Positions 45,631-56,930 of a stretch of 64,000 nucleotides of DNA are shown here, piece after piece. Both the position numbers and the translations under genes were made by a program. Within the stretch, counting starts at the first letter, position 1. Each line of letters opens with the position of its first letter. This DNA comes from Gonapodya prolifera JEL478 (Eukaryota; Monoblepharomycota; Monoblepharidomycetes; Monoblepharidales; Gonapodyaceae). The stretch lies in assembly GCA_001574975.1 (NCBI GenBank), contig KQ965798.1:61397-125396 (forward strand). Reading direction: 5' to 3'. The notes under the pieces are model-generated. The model made no database searches and was not told where the DNA came from. It worked only from the letters and a program-made list of their open reading frames with translations.

Positions 45631-45889
45631 GAGAACGAGAGATAGATGTTTGCAACTGCATTTCTTACGGCTTTCGCATTCAGTTTATCTTGCATGTAGT
45701 TGCATTTGGACCTGTGACGGCACTAGACAAGTAGTGGAGCGTGCCAACTGTGACATTCACTCAAAATAAATGCTGCATTATATACAAAATCACAATGCAA
45801 ATGCAATATCATTGTCCTGCACAGTCCAAACAATGCCGTTTTCTGTAACACCATTCGACCACCGAACCCGCATCAAAGATGATGACACC

Positions 45890-48800
45890 GTATAATATGC
45901 TTCCCACGCTATCCATTATGTACTATCGAAAGCTGCAATGTCCGCGCGTTGGCTTGAACGACGGCGAGGGCCTGGGAATCACTGTCAGCGGGCACCTATT
46001 CGACCCACACCGCAAAATATTACCCACCGTCGCCCATGCCTCGTGGACTTCGTCAGTTTCGGCCACGATCTCCAGAGCCCTAGACGGTGTGGTGACGACG
46101 ATTGACCCGACCGCTCTGACCCCATCCTGTCCTGCAACGAGGTTCCGAGCAGGGAACAGGCGGCGAGGTAAGGAGCTGTCTGTGGTAAGACGGAGTGAAA
46201 AGCGGTAAGAAAGGATTTTGGCTTTGTGTGGGGAAGTGTGAACAATACTATGTGAATCAAGATTCAGGAGAGCCCATCGGTTGAGGGGACTTACCGTGCT
46301 TCCCTCTTTCCACCACTTTGGCATCGGTGGTGGAGTGTTCAGACCAGCACAGGGTGGCAGACATGGGCATGAGCCTTGCTCATACCACGTGTTAATGTCC
46401 TATTTTCTCACATGGTGCGACATTCAACTCACGTGAAATACCGTAGGTGGACCTTCTTCCCCGTGCGATCGTACTTGTAAAAAAACGATCCGATCATGCA
46501 CCGTTTGATCGCCTGAATCGCCAGTGTGAAGAAGGGAGAGGGAGGTGGCTGAGTGATCAACCAGCACAATATTCTAAAATAGAATCACCAACCTCCAACG
46601 TCGGACCACCTTCCACAAATTGCAAAGGCATATCTGCACTCTCCCTCGAGCTTGCGGTTCGCTCCGACATGGGGGCCGAAAGAGGAGCCGTTGTCCCCAT
46701 AGAACGTGACACTGAGCGACCCATCCTTTCAGCGACCTTACCTGCCAGTGAAGATACACGAGAAAAGGACCTCGACAACGACATTGAAGGTGTTCGATGT
46801 GGTGTCTCTGTATTGCGTATTCCCAATGGACTCCTGTGATGATACCCTGATGTGTCAGTGTCGAGCACGTTGTTACGAAACAAGGGTGACCGGAAGTTCG
46901 AAGTCGACACATTATGCAAGGATGTTGGATAAGAAGTGCCATCCGTAGACGTTTTTGCATCAGTGGGCACATCAACAGCACTCAACGCAAGTGTCGCTCC
47001 TGATTCACCAAGAGTCTGTGCCGTGTCAGTTCCAATCAAGCGCATGGACAGTGCCTTGGTAAGGAAAACATGTTTTGTTTCGTCTGATGTAGTCGAACAG
47101 ACCACTTCGTCAATTTTTCTCTCCTCAAGGGTTCCACGCATATCACCAAGTGCGTGAATCGGTTGTTCGGTCGAATTACTTGCCCCAACACTATCCTGAT
47201 GGATGTTCTTGAAGGGCTGAGTGTCGTCCAACTCTTCCAGAATAGCAGTCAAACAGGCTGGATCCACGGGTACTGAACTGTGATGTTGGAGGGGTTGTTG
47301 AGAAACAAGAGCGTGGCTGCCCACGTCATCGGATTCATTGTTGCGCAGCAACATGGGTGCTTGCGCGTCTCTTTGAGTATCATGACTCGCACTGTCAGAC
47401 TCCACTTTAGCTGTTTGAGAGTTCTTTTGCTCATGTCGATGTGTCTCCGACGCATGCATTGAGCCAGAGACAACAACTGACTCGGCTTTCCCGTCCAAGT
47501 CCCCTCCACATTTTGACTCAACTTCAGTCATTTTATGAGCTTCGATTTCAAGTGGAGACCTTGTATGGGAGTCAAGACACTGTAAATGGGTACCTGTTGG
47601 CTCAATTTCTACGAGATTGTCGTTTTGTGTATCTTCAGCACTTTCAACACCTTTTTGGTCAGGTCGTGAGAGCTCCGTGGTCTCCAGCTTCTCGATCGCA
47701 ATCAGACGATAAGGCGTTGTTTCAACATTTCCAGGTGCGCTAGTTTCGCTCAACGTGGTATCAGCGACTCTGCACTCGGCAAGACTATCTTCCAACGTGA
47801 AAACTTTATCTCCAGTACTCCTAACCGATGCAGTACGTTCGCCTCTTCGAGATTCTTGGGCAACTGCAATGAGCTCATCCGATAAAGTCCGCGTAGGCAC
47901 AGGAAGAGACCCGAAACGTTCCATCTCATTCACTTGTACTGGCGTTTTTGGTCCATCCCTTGCATCCAACCCCTGTTCGGGGGACCCAACTTTCGGATCA
48001 GGCTTCTGGCATTCGACGGGGAAGTCTACTGAGTGTCCCGATGTGAGCATGAGGGCGAGCGGCGTAGGTAATCGAGCACTGCGATCTGGCCGAGTCTGCG
48101 AACCGACCATACTTGGAGAGTGCTGTGGGGTTGGAGTGTTCGGTGTTCGAGGAATCCAATTTCGGTATGCAGAGGCACTTGTGAGGGCCTCTGGGTTGAA
48201 GGGTTGCGATTGTCTCTCCATCTTCGCGCTATCCGAGGTGGTTTCCTCCAGGAAAAATGAAAATTCTCTGTTCTTTGAAGCCGGGACCCTGAGAAGCGCG
48301 GTTTCAAGTTGTGCTTTCAGCTCTTCCTTTTCCTCAATCAGAGACTCTCTTTCCTCCATGAGCCGTTTGAGCTCCTCATGAGCTGCCTTGAGGAGCGGTG
48401 TCAAATCATTCTGCTCGCGGTGTACGAAAGAAAACTGCGAGCTTGAGGGAGTTCGTGGCGCCGGAGGAATGAAAGGTGTCACCGGGCTCCGAATGGTTGG
48501 AATCTCCGGAGGAGTCTCGATTCGAGAGCTGTCCGTGGTTGGTTCATCTGTCGCACCATGATTTACAGGCGGCTCGAGTACGTCATCTTCTTGGGGCTTG
48601 AGATCTCTTGAACCGATGCGTTCTGTTTCCAAAATTTCGAGGTTCTCAGATGACATCTTGTCCAGGTCCGTCGTTGACGTGGAAGCAAACATGGGTAGTG
48701 CAGGACGAGAGCGCAGAGCAGAAAGCGAGTGCTTCATTGTTCGCACCCCTTCGCCCAATGCTTCGTCTCCAGTTTCGACTTCGGGCACTGCCCACCATGA

Positions 48801-50317
48801 ACGCCGACGGTCTTGGGCAAAATCCGACCCTTCGTTCCTCCCCTGAGATTCTTCCTTCAACTTTTCGATCTCGTCCTTTGCGGCAGCAAGTTCTCGAGTC
48901 AGGCGGGAAGCACGTGTCTCGAGTGCAGTGTGGGTCTCGAGGAGACGGTAGTGGTGGATTTCGACCTCCCAGAGATTGGTTGTAACGGAACCTGGTGTAA
49001 GAAAACGAGCGCTGTTCGTTTAGGGGGTGGATGAGACTGCACTTTTGCTCACGCTTTTCATTGGATTCCTTTTCTGCCTTCGACTTCCACCGATCTCTTT
49101 CTTCCTCTGTCCGTACAAAGCGCTCCTTCAGTTCATCCCGCTCAGCTTGCGCCGCGGCAAGCAAAGCTGCGGTTCGACGGAGGTCAAGCGCAAGTGAAGA
49201 GGCGAGAACAGAAGGGTCAATAAGAGCTGACGTAGGACGCGACGAGGGAGGCGGTTTTGGCCGGACAGGAGTTCGAGGGAGCGGAGGGAACGTCCGTGCG
49301 AGGGATGAGGGAAGGCGGGAGGGACTGGAAGATGGATCTTCTCTACTTTCTGTAACTGAGCTGAGGCGGCCTGACTTGGAAAGTGCTTGATGTGAAGAAA
49401 AGTTCGATGCTTGAGATGGACGATTGGGAGTGGTGGATTCTGTGCAACGTCAGCGTGAGTTGCCATTGCAATATCAGGGCGAACAACCAAATGAGCACAC
49501 CGACGATCCTTTCAATGGTGGAGGCAGATTCGCTTATCGCCCGGATGGTCTCTTGGAGGAACTCAGACTCGCAGATGTATCTCGAAGACGACGGGGGTTC
49601 TGGAGCTGCGACTCGGGTTCCCAACTTTTGACATTGATATGAAGGCACAAATGGGTTTGGCGTTATCGTAGTGGCAACGAACTAGTCCCAAGGGGTGCTG
49701 ACTCACGTCCTGAACCTTCGTCTGAAGCAGCTTCACCTCAGCACAGAGCGCCAATCCCATCTCCGCACTGGTCAGCAAGTCGCTGCTTGTTTTCTGCAGT
49801 TCTCGCTCGACGTCTGAAAGAACTGCCTCTGTGGCCACTTCATTGTTCGTTGACGTGCCGTGAAGAGGATTCCGTTCCGCACGAGGAGTAACGGGTCCCT
49901 CAGAGGGTGTTTCCGTTGATTTATCATTGAGTTCTTCCACGATTCTACCTTCGCTCTCGGTTACCGACTCTGCTTCATATTGTTCAAAAGTGCCTCGTAC
50001 ACCGCGATGTCCACTCGCTCCCAGAGCGCGCGGTAGCTTTGATGTCCTTATTGGCTTTGATGGTGACATCGCGGGCGCTATGTCGACTGAGTTTGAAGAT
50101 AAATCAATCCTGCGCGGAGTTGTGGGGAACATGGCAAACGTACGCAGGGAAGACGCTTCCGGGGTGAGGGGAAACTCCTGACGCGTAAATTGGTTCGATG
50201 AGAGGTATCGCTGCGTTGAAAATCGTGTCCGGGACCCGTCAAGCATTTGTGACGAAAGGCATATGTTGGGTGAACCTGCCAAAATGAAGTTCTTGCGAAG
50301 TCATCCCGAACCCATTA
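45890..50317 (-). CDS. Num1/Mcp5/ApsA-like cortical anchor with coiled coils and C-terminal PH domain
   Basis: The N-terminal part (about 50280-49680) contains SLRTFAMFPTTPRRIDL and a helix LLTSAEMGLALCAEVKLLQT. Next is a coiled coil around 49170-49050: LAAAQAERDELKERFVRTEE. A long exon (48860-46557, about 767 codons) is mostly disordered but includes LKAAHEELKRLMEERESLIE and ends near QFVEGGPTLEVGDSILEYC. The C-terminal exons encode a PH domain: IQAIKRCMIGSFFYKYDRTG (46520-46450), TLCWSEHSTTDAKVV and SIVVTTPSRALEIVAETDEV followed by HEAWATVGNIL. Opening with MIG.FFYKY and closing with TPSRALEIVA is the pattern of the Mcp5/Num1 PH domain, which binds PI(4,5)P2. Homologues tether dynein and mitochondria to the cell cortex. 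Start and some introns are unresolved. Confidence 0.65.
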
Positions 50318-50329
50318 TTGCACAACTCT

Positions 50330-52380
50330 TCTGCGTGGCAGATGTTTCCTCTGTATGGCAAAATTGGTTTCACTGCGTCCGTTCAAGTACATTATCTATC
50401 ATTTGCTGAACGCGGCACGACACAAAGAAAGTTTCTGTTCCATTCTGCAATGACTGCCACCTGCCACGGGAAAAAGAGAGGGGGACATCTCATATGAGAG
50501 TGGTCGTGCTGCGGTAGTGGTCTCGAGCTCCACCGACACAAGTCGACAGGAGAAGGGCCGCGATCAATACATTTCTCATCCACGACGCCGCCAAGGGCCG
50601 TTACACTTGCTGATGGACCACCGTCTGTGAACAGCATTGTCTCTCACTCTGCCTTAGGTGCGGTATGGATTTCACCTGGATGGAGGACGAACAGGAAGAG
50701 GACGATGAAGATCCCATATGAAAGACTATGATATGTCCAGAATACAAAGCGCTGGTTCTGAAGTCAAACTTGCGAAACCAACACGTCATTTCCAACATAT
50801 AGGTTTCCTTCTGAAACCTTTGTGAGCTTGTAATTGATGGCAAGGTCAAGATCTACTCAAAATTAGCATTTTGGGACTGCTGTGTGAGACCAAGGGAACG
50901 GCGGTGTGGGAGAGACGTAGACAACGGAGAAAGTCTGGAAAGCCAAGAGATTCATCAGCGCAGAGTAGAGCGATCGCAGTGGTTCAAGTCAGAACAACGC
51001 TGAGTACTGATTTGCAGTGTTTTACATTTGTTTACATATCTCCAAATTTTACGTTTACTTTCACTGCTTTTGAGTCAAGTCCGAATACAACCACTGTGGA
51101 TGACATGTGTGAAATGCTTGCCGAAGCAACTTGCGAGGGGGCTTCCCCAAGGCGCCCACCGCGTATATAACAATGATTCCATCCATACCAAGCTCTGCTC
51201 TCGAGCTGTTGGTCCTCTTTCTCTGGAAGTGTGATGTGTTATGTTAGTGTGGTCGCACATAGGGGTGTGACGGTAATGTCACTGGTAAGCATGTTTAAGG
51301 GGTACAAGTGGATACAATATGATGTATTGGAGTGATTTTCCATATGCTACTTAAAACAACTTTAATGTGTGAAACATTGAGACGGCGTTCTGCCTCAGAA
51401 ATGCTAATACCCATGGTGTAACGCCGCAACCTTGCCGCACGCTCCTTCTACGCCTACAACGCCGCCTCGTAGTTTTCCTTTGTCTTGCCCAGCGTGGTCA
51501 GAATCGCGACAGAAGATTCTGCCAGTCAACATCATTCACGGATTCCTCCTCTGGCGGTGTTGTTGTGGCTGCATTTTTCTTTGCGGAGCTACTAGACTCA
51601 GTTTTCGCAGAGCAATGTCGTCCAGTTCCCAGCGAAGACAGTTCAGAGCGAAGAGTAGCGATTTCAGCGCGAAGGCGGATATCCTCTTTCTGCAAGACCT
51701 GTCAAACCGATATCATTGGTGAAGGTGTTCCGCTGCCCCAACCCAGTCCCTTGTAGCGCTGTCAGTGCCGCGACAGGGGATCAACAAGTTTAAACGGCAG
51801 GATGAGTTTGGCTTTGAAGATCTAGAGATGACTGTTTGCTTCCCACCTTGCAATCTTCATCTTCCACAATCTCAGCACTTTGAAGTGCTGTCGTGTGGCA
51901 AGTGCAAGTCTTGCTCTCATTGTCTCCTTAATGAGAGGCAAGAACACAATCTTGGCTATCTAGTGCGCCAGAGATAGCTATCGGCTCCTCTGGAAGGCAT
52001 GGCAGCAAGTCTTGCATGTGACACCCGCCCTCAATAAAGACGCCATGGCCGTATTCACCGGAGGCTGTGGGTGCCGCCCCGCCAAAGTTGACTGCACTCT
52101 GGCGCTCCTTTGGTTTCCAAATTGTTGGCATGTAACGCCAAAGTTCAGCAAACAAGAGACTTTGAACTCGTGCGGCAAATGTGATTATGCTTAAAACTTT
52201 ACGAGCAAGAGAGAGTACATGTATCAACAATGAATGAGTAAGATTTGGATTTGAAGAAACTTGCGAAGGGGTGTATGAGATTTTCAAAAACCTGGTGGGA
52301 GCAGAGCATAGGCTTGTGTGGGGTTCAAGTTCACTGGAGATGGAGATTTTTCTGGCGTACACGTTGAGAACTCCCAAAGA
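50330..52380. other. Gene-poor stretch, one possible short coiled-coil ORF
   Basis: A minus-strand frame at 51498-51695 encodes QKEDIRLRAEIATLRSELSS followed by a Ser/Ala-rich stretch and NDVDWQNLLSRF. The first part is a plausible coiled coil. It has no clear start and no recognised family. Nothing else convincing is present. Confidence 0.3.
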
Positions 52381-52404
52381 GTTGGAAGCAGGAAAGTAAA
52401 CAGA

Positions 52405-52598
52405 GCTCGTACAAGTGACGAGTTTGGCAAGTTGCGAGAAGGGAACAGAACACAACTCGTATGGCGTACGAGTTTTGTAGTTGAGAGAGGGAAGAAGACA
52501 ACTCGTACGGCGTACTAGTTCCGAGAAGGGAACAGAACACAACTCGTACGCCGTACGAGTTTGCGGCAGGGCACGAAAACACAACTCGTACGACGTAC
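52405..52598. repeat. Palindromic minisatellite, five units spaced 41-49 bases
   Basis: The near-perfect palindrome ACTCGTACGNCGTACGAGT recurs at about 52405 (diverged), 52454, 52500, 52541 and 52583. Between copies lie related spacers such as GAGAAGGGAACAGAACACA. The array ends directly in a run of about 17 G residues (52599-52615). Confidence 0.9.
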
Positions 52599-52615
52599 CG
52601 GGGGGGGGGGGGGGG
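52599..52615. repeat. Poly-G homopolymer at the end of the palindromic array
   Basis: About 17 consecutive G residues follow the last, truncated palindrome (CGACGTACC). It may be real or a sequencing/assembly artefact. Confidence 0.85.
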
Positions 52616-52867
52616 TGCTATTGCTAGGGGGTAGAAATTTTTGCGACAGGGTGGAGGTTGAGGGCTGCAGTCACGCACTGTTGAACGAGAGTTCCAGTGC
52701 CGATTCTGAAAAAGCAACAAGATTGCGAGCAAAAGGAGGAACGTGACTGTCATTTATACATTTACAATGATCTTCGCGGCTAGTTGAAGCTAAAGGGGCA
52801 CGAGTTGGGAGAAGAAGCCGTTTAGTCTCGTTTCAACAGATTCAACCACCCAAACATCCACAAAAAC

Positions 52868-54789
52868 TCACTGCATGTACTTTGGCGTGCTGGAGAACTT
52901 GGAGTAGCTCTTGATCACCTTCTCCACACTCTCCAGGAAGTCCTTCTCTGTGGCCACCTTTCGCCGCGCCCTGATTGCGAACATGCCAGACTCGGTGCAC
53001 ACCGAGCGCAGCTCAGCACCTGTGGCGTTGGGGCACAACCGTGCGATGAGTTCGTATCGAATGTCGCGCTCGACGGACATAGAGCGGGCGTGAATACGGA
53101 GAATGTGCGCGCGACCCTATGCGAAAGAGTCTTTGTTAGCCAAACCTCGGGGAACTCGAGAAAATTTGACAACTCCAATCTTTTGAACCACCAACTCCAA
53201 GTCTGACGTGGCAGCCCCAAGACGAAACCCACCTCCAAATCCGGCAACGCAAACTCCACCTTCCTATCCAACCGTCCAGGTCTCAGAAGCGCAGGGTCAA
53301 GCGTGTCGGGCCTGTTTGTCGCCATGAGCACCTTAATATTTCCCCTAGGATCGAACCCGTCGAGCTGGTTGATGAGCTCCAACATCGTTCTCTGCACTTC
53401 GTTGTCCCCTCCCGCACCGTCGTCGAATCGCGCACCACCGATGGCGTCCACTTCGTCGAAGAAGATAATGCAAGCCTTTTTCGAGCGCGCCATTTCGAAC
53501 AGCTCGCGGACCATGCGGGCGCCTTCGCCGACATATCTTGAAGAAACGGGGGAACGAAGGAAGCGAAGGTCGTTCGAAAGATGCGGGGAAAGTTGGTGAG
53601 CACTTCTCCGTACAAACCCATTCAGCTACGACAACGCACTTCTGCACCAATTCACTCCCAATTACTCTGATGAACGTTGCATCGGTCCTGTTGGCAACCG
53701 CTCGTGCGCATAAGGTTTTCCCTGTGCCTGGTGGGCCATACAGAAGAACCCCTTTGGGCGGGTCGATACCGAGGTTGATGAATTTTTCGGGCTAGAGGGG
53801 AGAGAAAGGCGAGAGAAGGGTAAGTGCGAAGAATGGAGGGAGGAGGTGTGTCCCCGCCGTCGACCAGACGTACTTGCAGTAAAGGCATCTCAACGACCTC
53901 TCGCAACTTCTCGATTTGTTCCTTGCACCCTCCAACGTCTGAGTAAGTGACATCCGGCTTCTCCTCGACCTGCATCATTGTTACCGTGGGGTCGATCTTT
54001 GGGGGGAGGGGAATCTGAATCTGGTACTTATTTCGGTCCACTCTGAAGCATTCAGAGAAGCATTATCAGCAACGTACAATCATTCGGGTTGTGACAGCAC
54101 ATGAAACTCACCCGACTCGCATTCCTTCCTCAATGTCCGTGGGGGCGACACGCTCACCCAGCCCGACGACGAACTTGGCAATCTGCTTGACGTTGATGAC
54201 GTACTTGGCGTCCTCGCCCTCGTTCGCGGCAATGATTTTGGTGCAACGAGCAACCTGCACCCGTGCGTCACCACACAGCACTCCTGGGTCTCCCCCCTAG
54301 CCCCACACGCACCTGCAGAGGCTGTTCCTCCTGCATTCGCTGCTTATCCGCCGGAATATCCCACAAGTTGGGCGGCGCGAGCCCAGTGTCGCTCTCCTTC
54401 ACCCCCATTCGCTCGTTGACACGCTTCTGGACCTCCTTAATGTCCAGCTCGATCTTTTTGAGCTCTTTGGCGTAGGGGCCCTGCCCGTAGGTCTTGAGGA
54501 GGGCAATATCTCCCTCGTCGAGGGCTGGTGGCCGGCGAATGAACGAAATGTAGTTGCGCAACCGCCGTTGTAAAGAGAGCTCGTGTCCAGCGACAAGTTG
54601 GGAGGAGTCAAGCACAGATGCCTCACCTTGTATTTTCTCCTCTTCCTTGTCATCGATAGGCTTCTCGTCTGTCCGGCAACGGCAAACAGAGTGTCAGTCG
54701 TCCGCAATACCTGCCAGCAAGACACGACGTCGCCCTCCCAGCCTCTCAGTTTTTCATTCACATTTCTCCCAGTTCTCCTTCGGTGGCAT
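52868..54789 (-). CDS. RPT1: 26S proteasome regulatory ATPase subunit RPT1
   Basis: The start at 54789 gives MPPKENWEK, spliced (GAGAAAT|GTGAATG...CGGACAG|AC) to [14 protein letters not shown], which matches RPT1. Next is [20 protein letters not shown] (coiled coil), the OB-fold region with [19 protein letters not shown], and [20 protein letters not shown]. The AAA domain has [20 protein letters not shown] (Walker A), [20 protein letters not shown] (Walker B), [20 protein letters not shown] (sensor and Arg finger) and [20 protein letters not shown]. The end, [11 protein letters not shown], is a C-terminal tail. At least six short introns. It is one of six ATPases of the proteasome base that unfold substrates and push them into the 20S core. 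Intact as far as can be seen. Confidence 0.95.
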
Positions 54790-54874
54790 TCCTGGTGGAC
54801 TATGAAGTGGTTGGGTGAACGCTGCGGTCAACGATTTGCCGTTCGTGGAGTCCTATTTCGCTCATCTCTCAACG
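54790..54874. promoter_or_regulatory. 85-base shared intergenic region between RPT1 and the RSU1-like gene
   Basis: The two start codons face away from each other with only 85 bases between them, so the promoters and 5' UTRs must share or overlap this DNA. No TATA box is seen. Confidence 0.6.
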
Positions 54875-56075
54875 ATGGGCAAAAGCAAACGGATCGAGGA
54901 CGCAAAGGAATCCGGAGCAGAGACTCTATCTCTCGTCGACCAAGGGCTGAAATCGTGGCCGAGCGAACTTGGTCAGTTAAACTGCCTATTCAATGGACGA
55001 CGTATTTTACGACGATGTATTCTTACAGGAGAGCTTCAAGCGGTTCGAAGTCTTTCTGTTGCGAGAAATAAGCTTCAGCGTGAGATTTTGTCCGATAGTG
55101 TGGAGGTGAACGTCGATGAAGCTTACGTCCAAATCGAACAGAGCTCTCCGACGCCGTGTCCGATTTCCCGCCCCAGCTCGAGATTTTCACCGCGTTTGAC
55201 AATAATCTCTCGACAGTTCCACAGTGCTTTCCACAGATTAAAAATCTGTGGTCTCTTAACCTCAGGTGAGGGGTGAAGTGCTGGATCGTTGAAGTGTTTG
55301 TTGACCTGATCGTTTTGCTGGGAAGCAACAACAAGATTACAGACATCCCACCCGGGTTTGGGGGGTGCCAAAGGCTTCGCACACTTGACATCAGCTGTAA
55401 TCTTATCGCTGGGCTGCGGGTGCGTTGAATCCGTTGGCAACTCATGAGTTCCGTTTTCAATCTCAATACTTTACGTCGCTACCCGCAGCCGAACTTCTTC
55501 TTCTTGAGTGAGAATTCCAATACCTCGGGGCTGCTTTACGCTTTACGTTCTAACACGGCACGGTGAAGCAACACTGAAAGCCCTCTACCTCGCTGAGAAC
55601 AAACTCTCCGTTCTTCCGCCCGAGATTGGACGGCTCAAACTTCTTCGCACGGTAAGCTGCAAATGCTCTTCCATAATTTCAGGTTCTTTTCTTACGGAGA
55701 GAACTTTGTCCAGCTGTGCTTGCGTGACAATGAACTTACGACACTTCCAGAGACGATAGCCCAGCTGACAGATCTAACCGAACTTCTTCTTCAAGGAAAC
55801 AAACTTGTTTACCTCCCTTTAGCCCTGGGTAATGTTGACGACCCTTCTAGCGTTGTCCGACGTTTTAACTGAAGGTTGCGCATTCAGGGTTCTGCTTGTC
55901 GCTTCGCAATCCTACTGCCAAGCTCAAGCTGGCATTCAATCCTCTGCACGATAAATACGTACCCAAAATGAAAGAAGGTCATCTGGAAACTCTACTAGAC
56001 TGGCTTAAATCCTCAGAACACGAAGTCTTTCTGAGAGAAGAGGTTGAACGAATGTCGAAGAAGATGAAGAAGTGA
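54875..56075 (+). CDS. Leucine-rich-repeat protein of the RSU1 / LRRC57 type
   Basis: The ATG at 54875 starts MGKSKRIEDAKESGAETLSL. Repeats follow across several exons: LVDQGLKSWPSEL, LQAVRSLSVARNKLQ, LEIFTAFDNNLSTVPQCFPQ, IKNLWSLNLS, LRTLDISCNLIAGL, LKALYLAENKLSVLPPEIGR, LCLRDNELTTLPETIAQLTD and LTELLLQGNKLVYLPLALG. The closing segment is KLKLAFNPLHDKYVPKMKEG followed by HLETLLDWLKSSEHEVFLRE and a lysine-rich end. The layout of short LxxLxLxxNxLxxLPxxI repeats plus a capping tail is that of the RSU1 family (Ras suppressor 1) or the similar LRRC57. It is probably a cytosolic scaffold. Head-to-head with RPT1. Confidence 0.8.
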
Positions 56076-56168
56076 GAAGAGTCAAAGAGAACAGGCCAGA
56101 ATGAAGATTTATTGTAAGGTATCAGTTGGATATAAGCGCCAATTCATAGCAAAATACGTGATTACTGC

Positions 56169-56921
56169 TCAGCTGCGCAAGAAGAGCTTCAACCGGAACG
56201 CATCGCCTCATTGAGGTAGTACCTTGCAAGACTCTTGTCTCATATGAAGCCAAGGTGCTCATACAAGGCGCACGCGGTACGGTTAGAAACCTCGGTTTCA
56301 AGAACCACCTGCAGTGTCGTGCGTGTCACTTATCCGTCCGCCCTTCGCATTGAAGATGTCTTCACCTCGTCCGCCCCACCTGCTTTCATTGCATTCACCG
56401 TCATTTTTACTAGCGTGGAGCTTTCACGTTGCCCAAGTGCCGAAAAAGAGACCAATCACGTCGCCGATTCTTTGAACCTGAACGAAGGAACACACCAGTT
56501 ATCCTTCCCCGGTGCTTTTCCGAAACGACAAGCATGGCGATATACCCTCTCATCATGCCCCTGTGAGGCTCAATCCGGTTAATAACACACCCCACGATCG
56601 TGTCTTCATCCAATGCCTTAGAAGAATTTGGTATAAACGCTCCCATCGGACGTTGTTGCTCCAAGTAAACCTCACAAGAAAGCACAGCTGAGGCCATTGA
56701 TGAAGAAAATATCGATAGGTGTATATGCCTGGGCGAAAATTGGGTTCATTCATTGCAGAGTGGGGGAATAGTGGGCGAAATGCACTGTACGGTTCAGAGA
56801 GTGCCTCGGCGATGAGCGATGCCATCGGCGGCAAATCAAGCTCCAATGCGTAGGGTCTGTACACAATCGGAGCATCCGTGAGAGACAGGCGTGACAACTG
56901 AGAAACTTCCCCGGCAGACAT
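56169..56921 (-). pseudogene. NAA30: NAA30-like N-terminal acetyltransferase (NatC catalytic subunit) with an internal stop and frame change
   Basis: The GNAT family is clear: YTYRYFLHQWPQLCFL, IVGCVINRIEPHRGMMRGYI, AMLVVSEKHRGRG-like acetyl-CoA loop, VNAMKAGGADE|VVLETEVSNR spliced by an intron, and TACALYEHLGF. NatC acetylates Met-Leu/Ile/Phe-type N-termini. After LGFI the codon expected to be Arg (family pattern GFxRDKRL) is TGA at about 56245-56243. A base appears missing near 56205, because ARYYLNE and GDAFRLKLFLRS, both family-typical, lie in different frames. Either this copy has lost its last 25 residues or the assembly has errors. The ATG at 56921 (MSAGEVSQLSRLSL) is the likely start. 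Confidence 0.75.
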
Positions 56922-56930
56922 GGTGCTGCT

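Noticed and set aside
47755-48381. Plus-strand frame of 208 codons
   Set aside because: Antisense to the long disordered exon of the Num1-like gene; no motif.
52405-52598. Possible CRISPR array
   Set aside because: Repeats are regular, but spacers are themselves related, the array is in a fungal nuclear context, and there are no cas genes.
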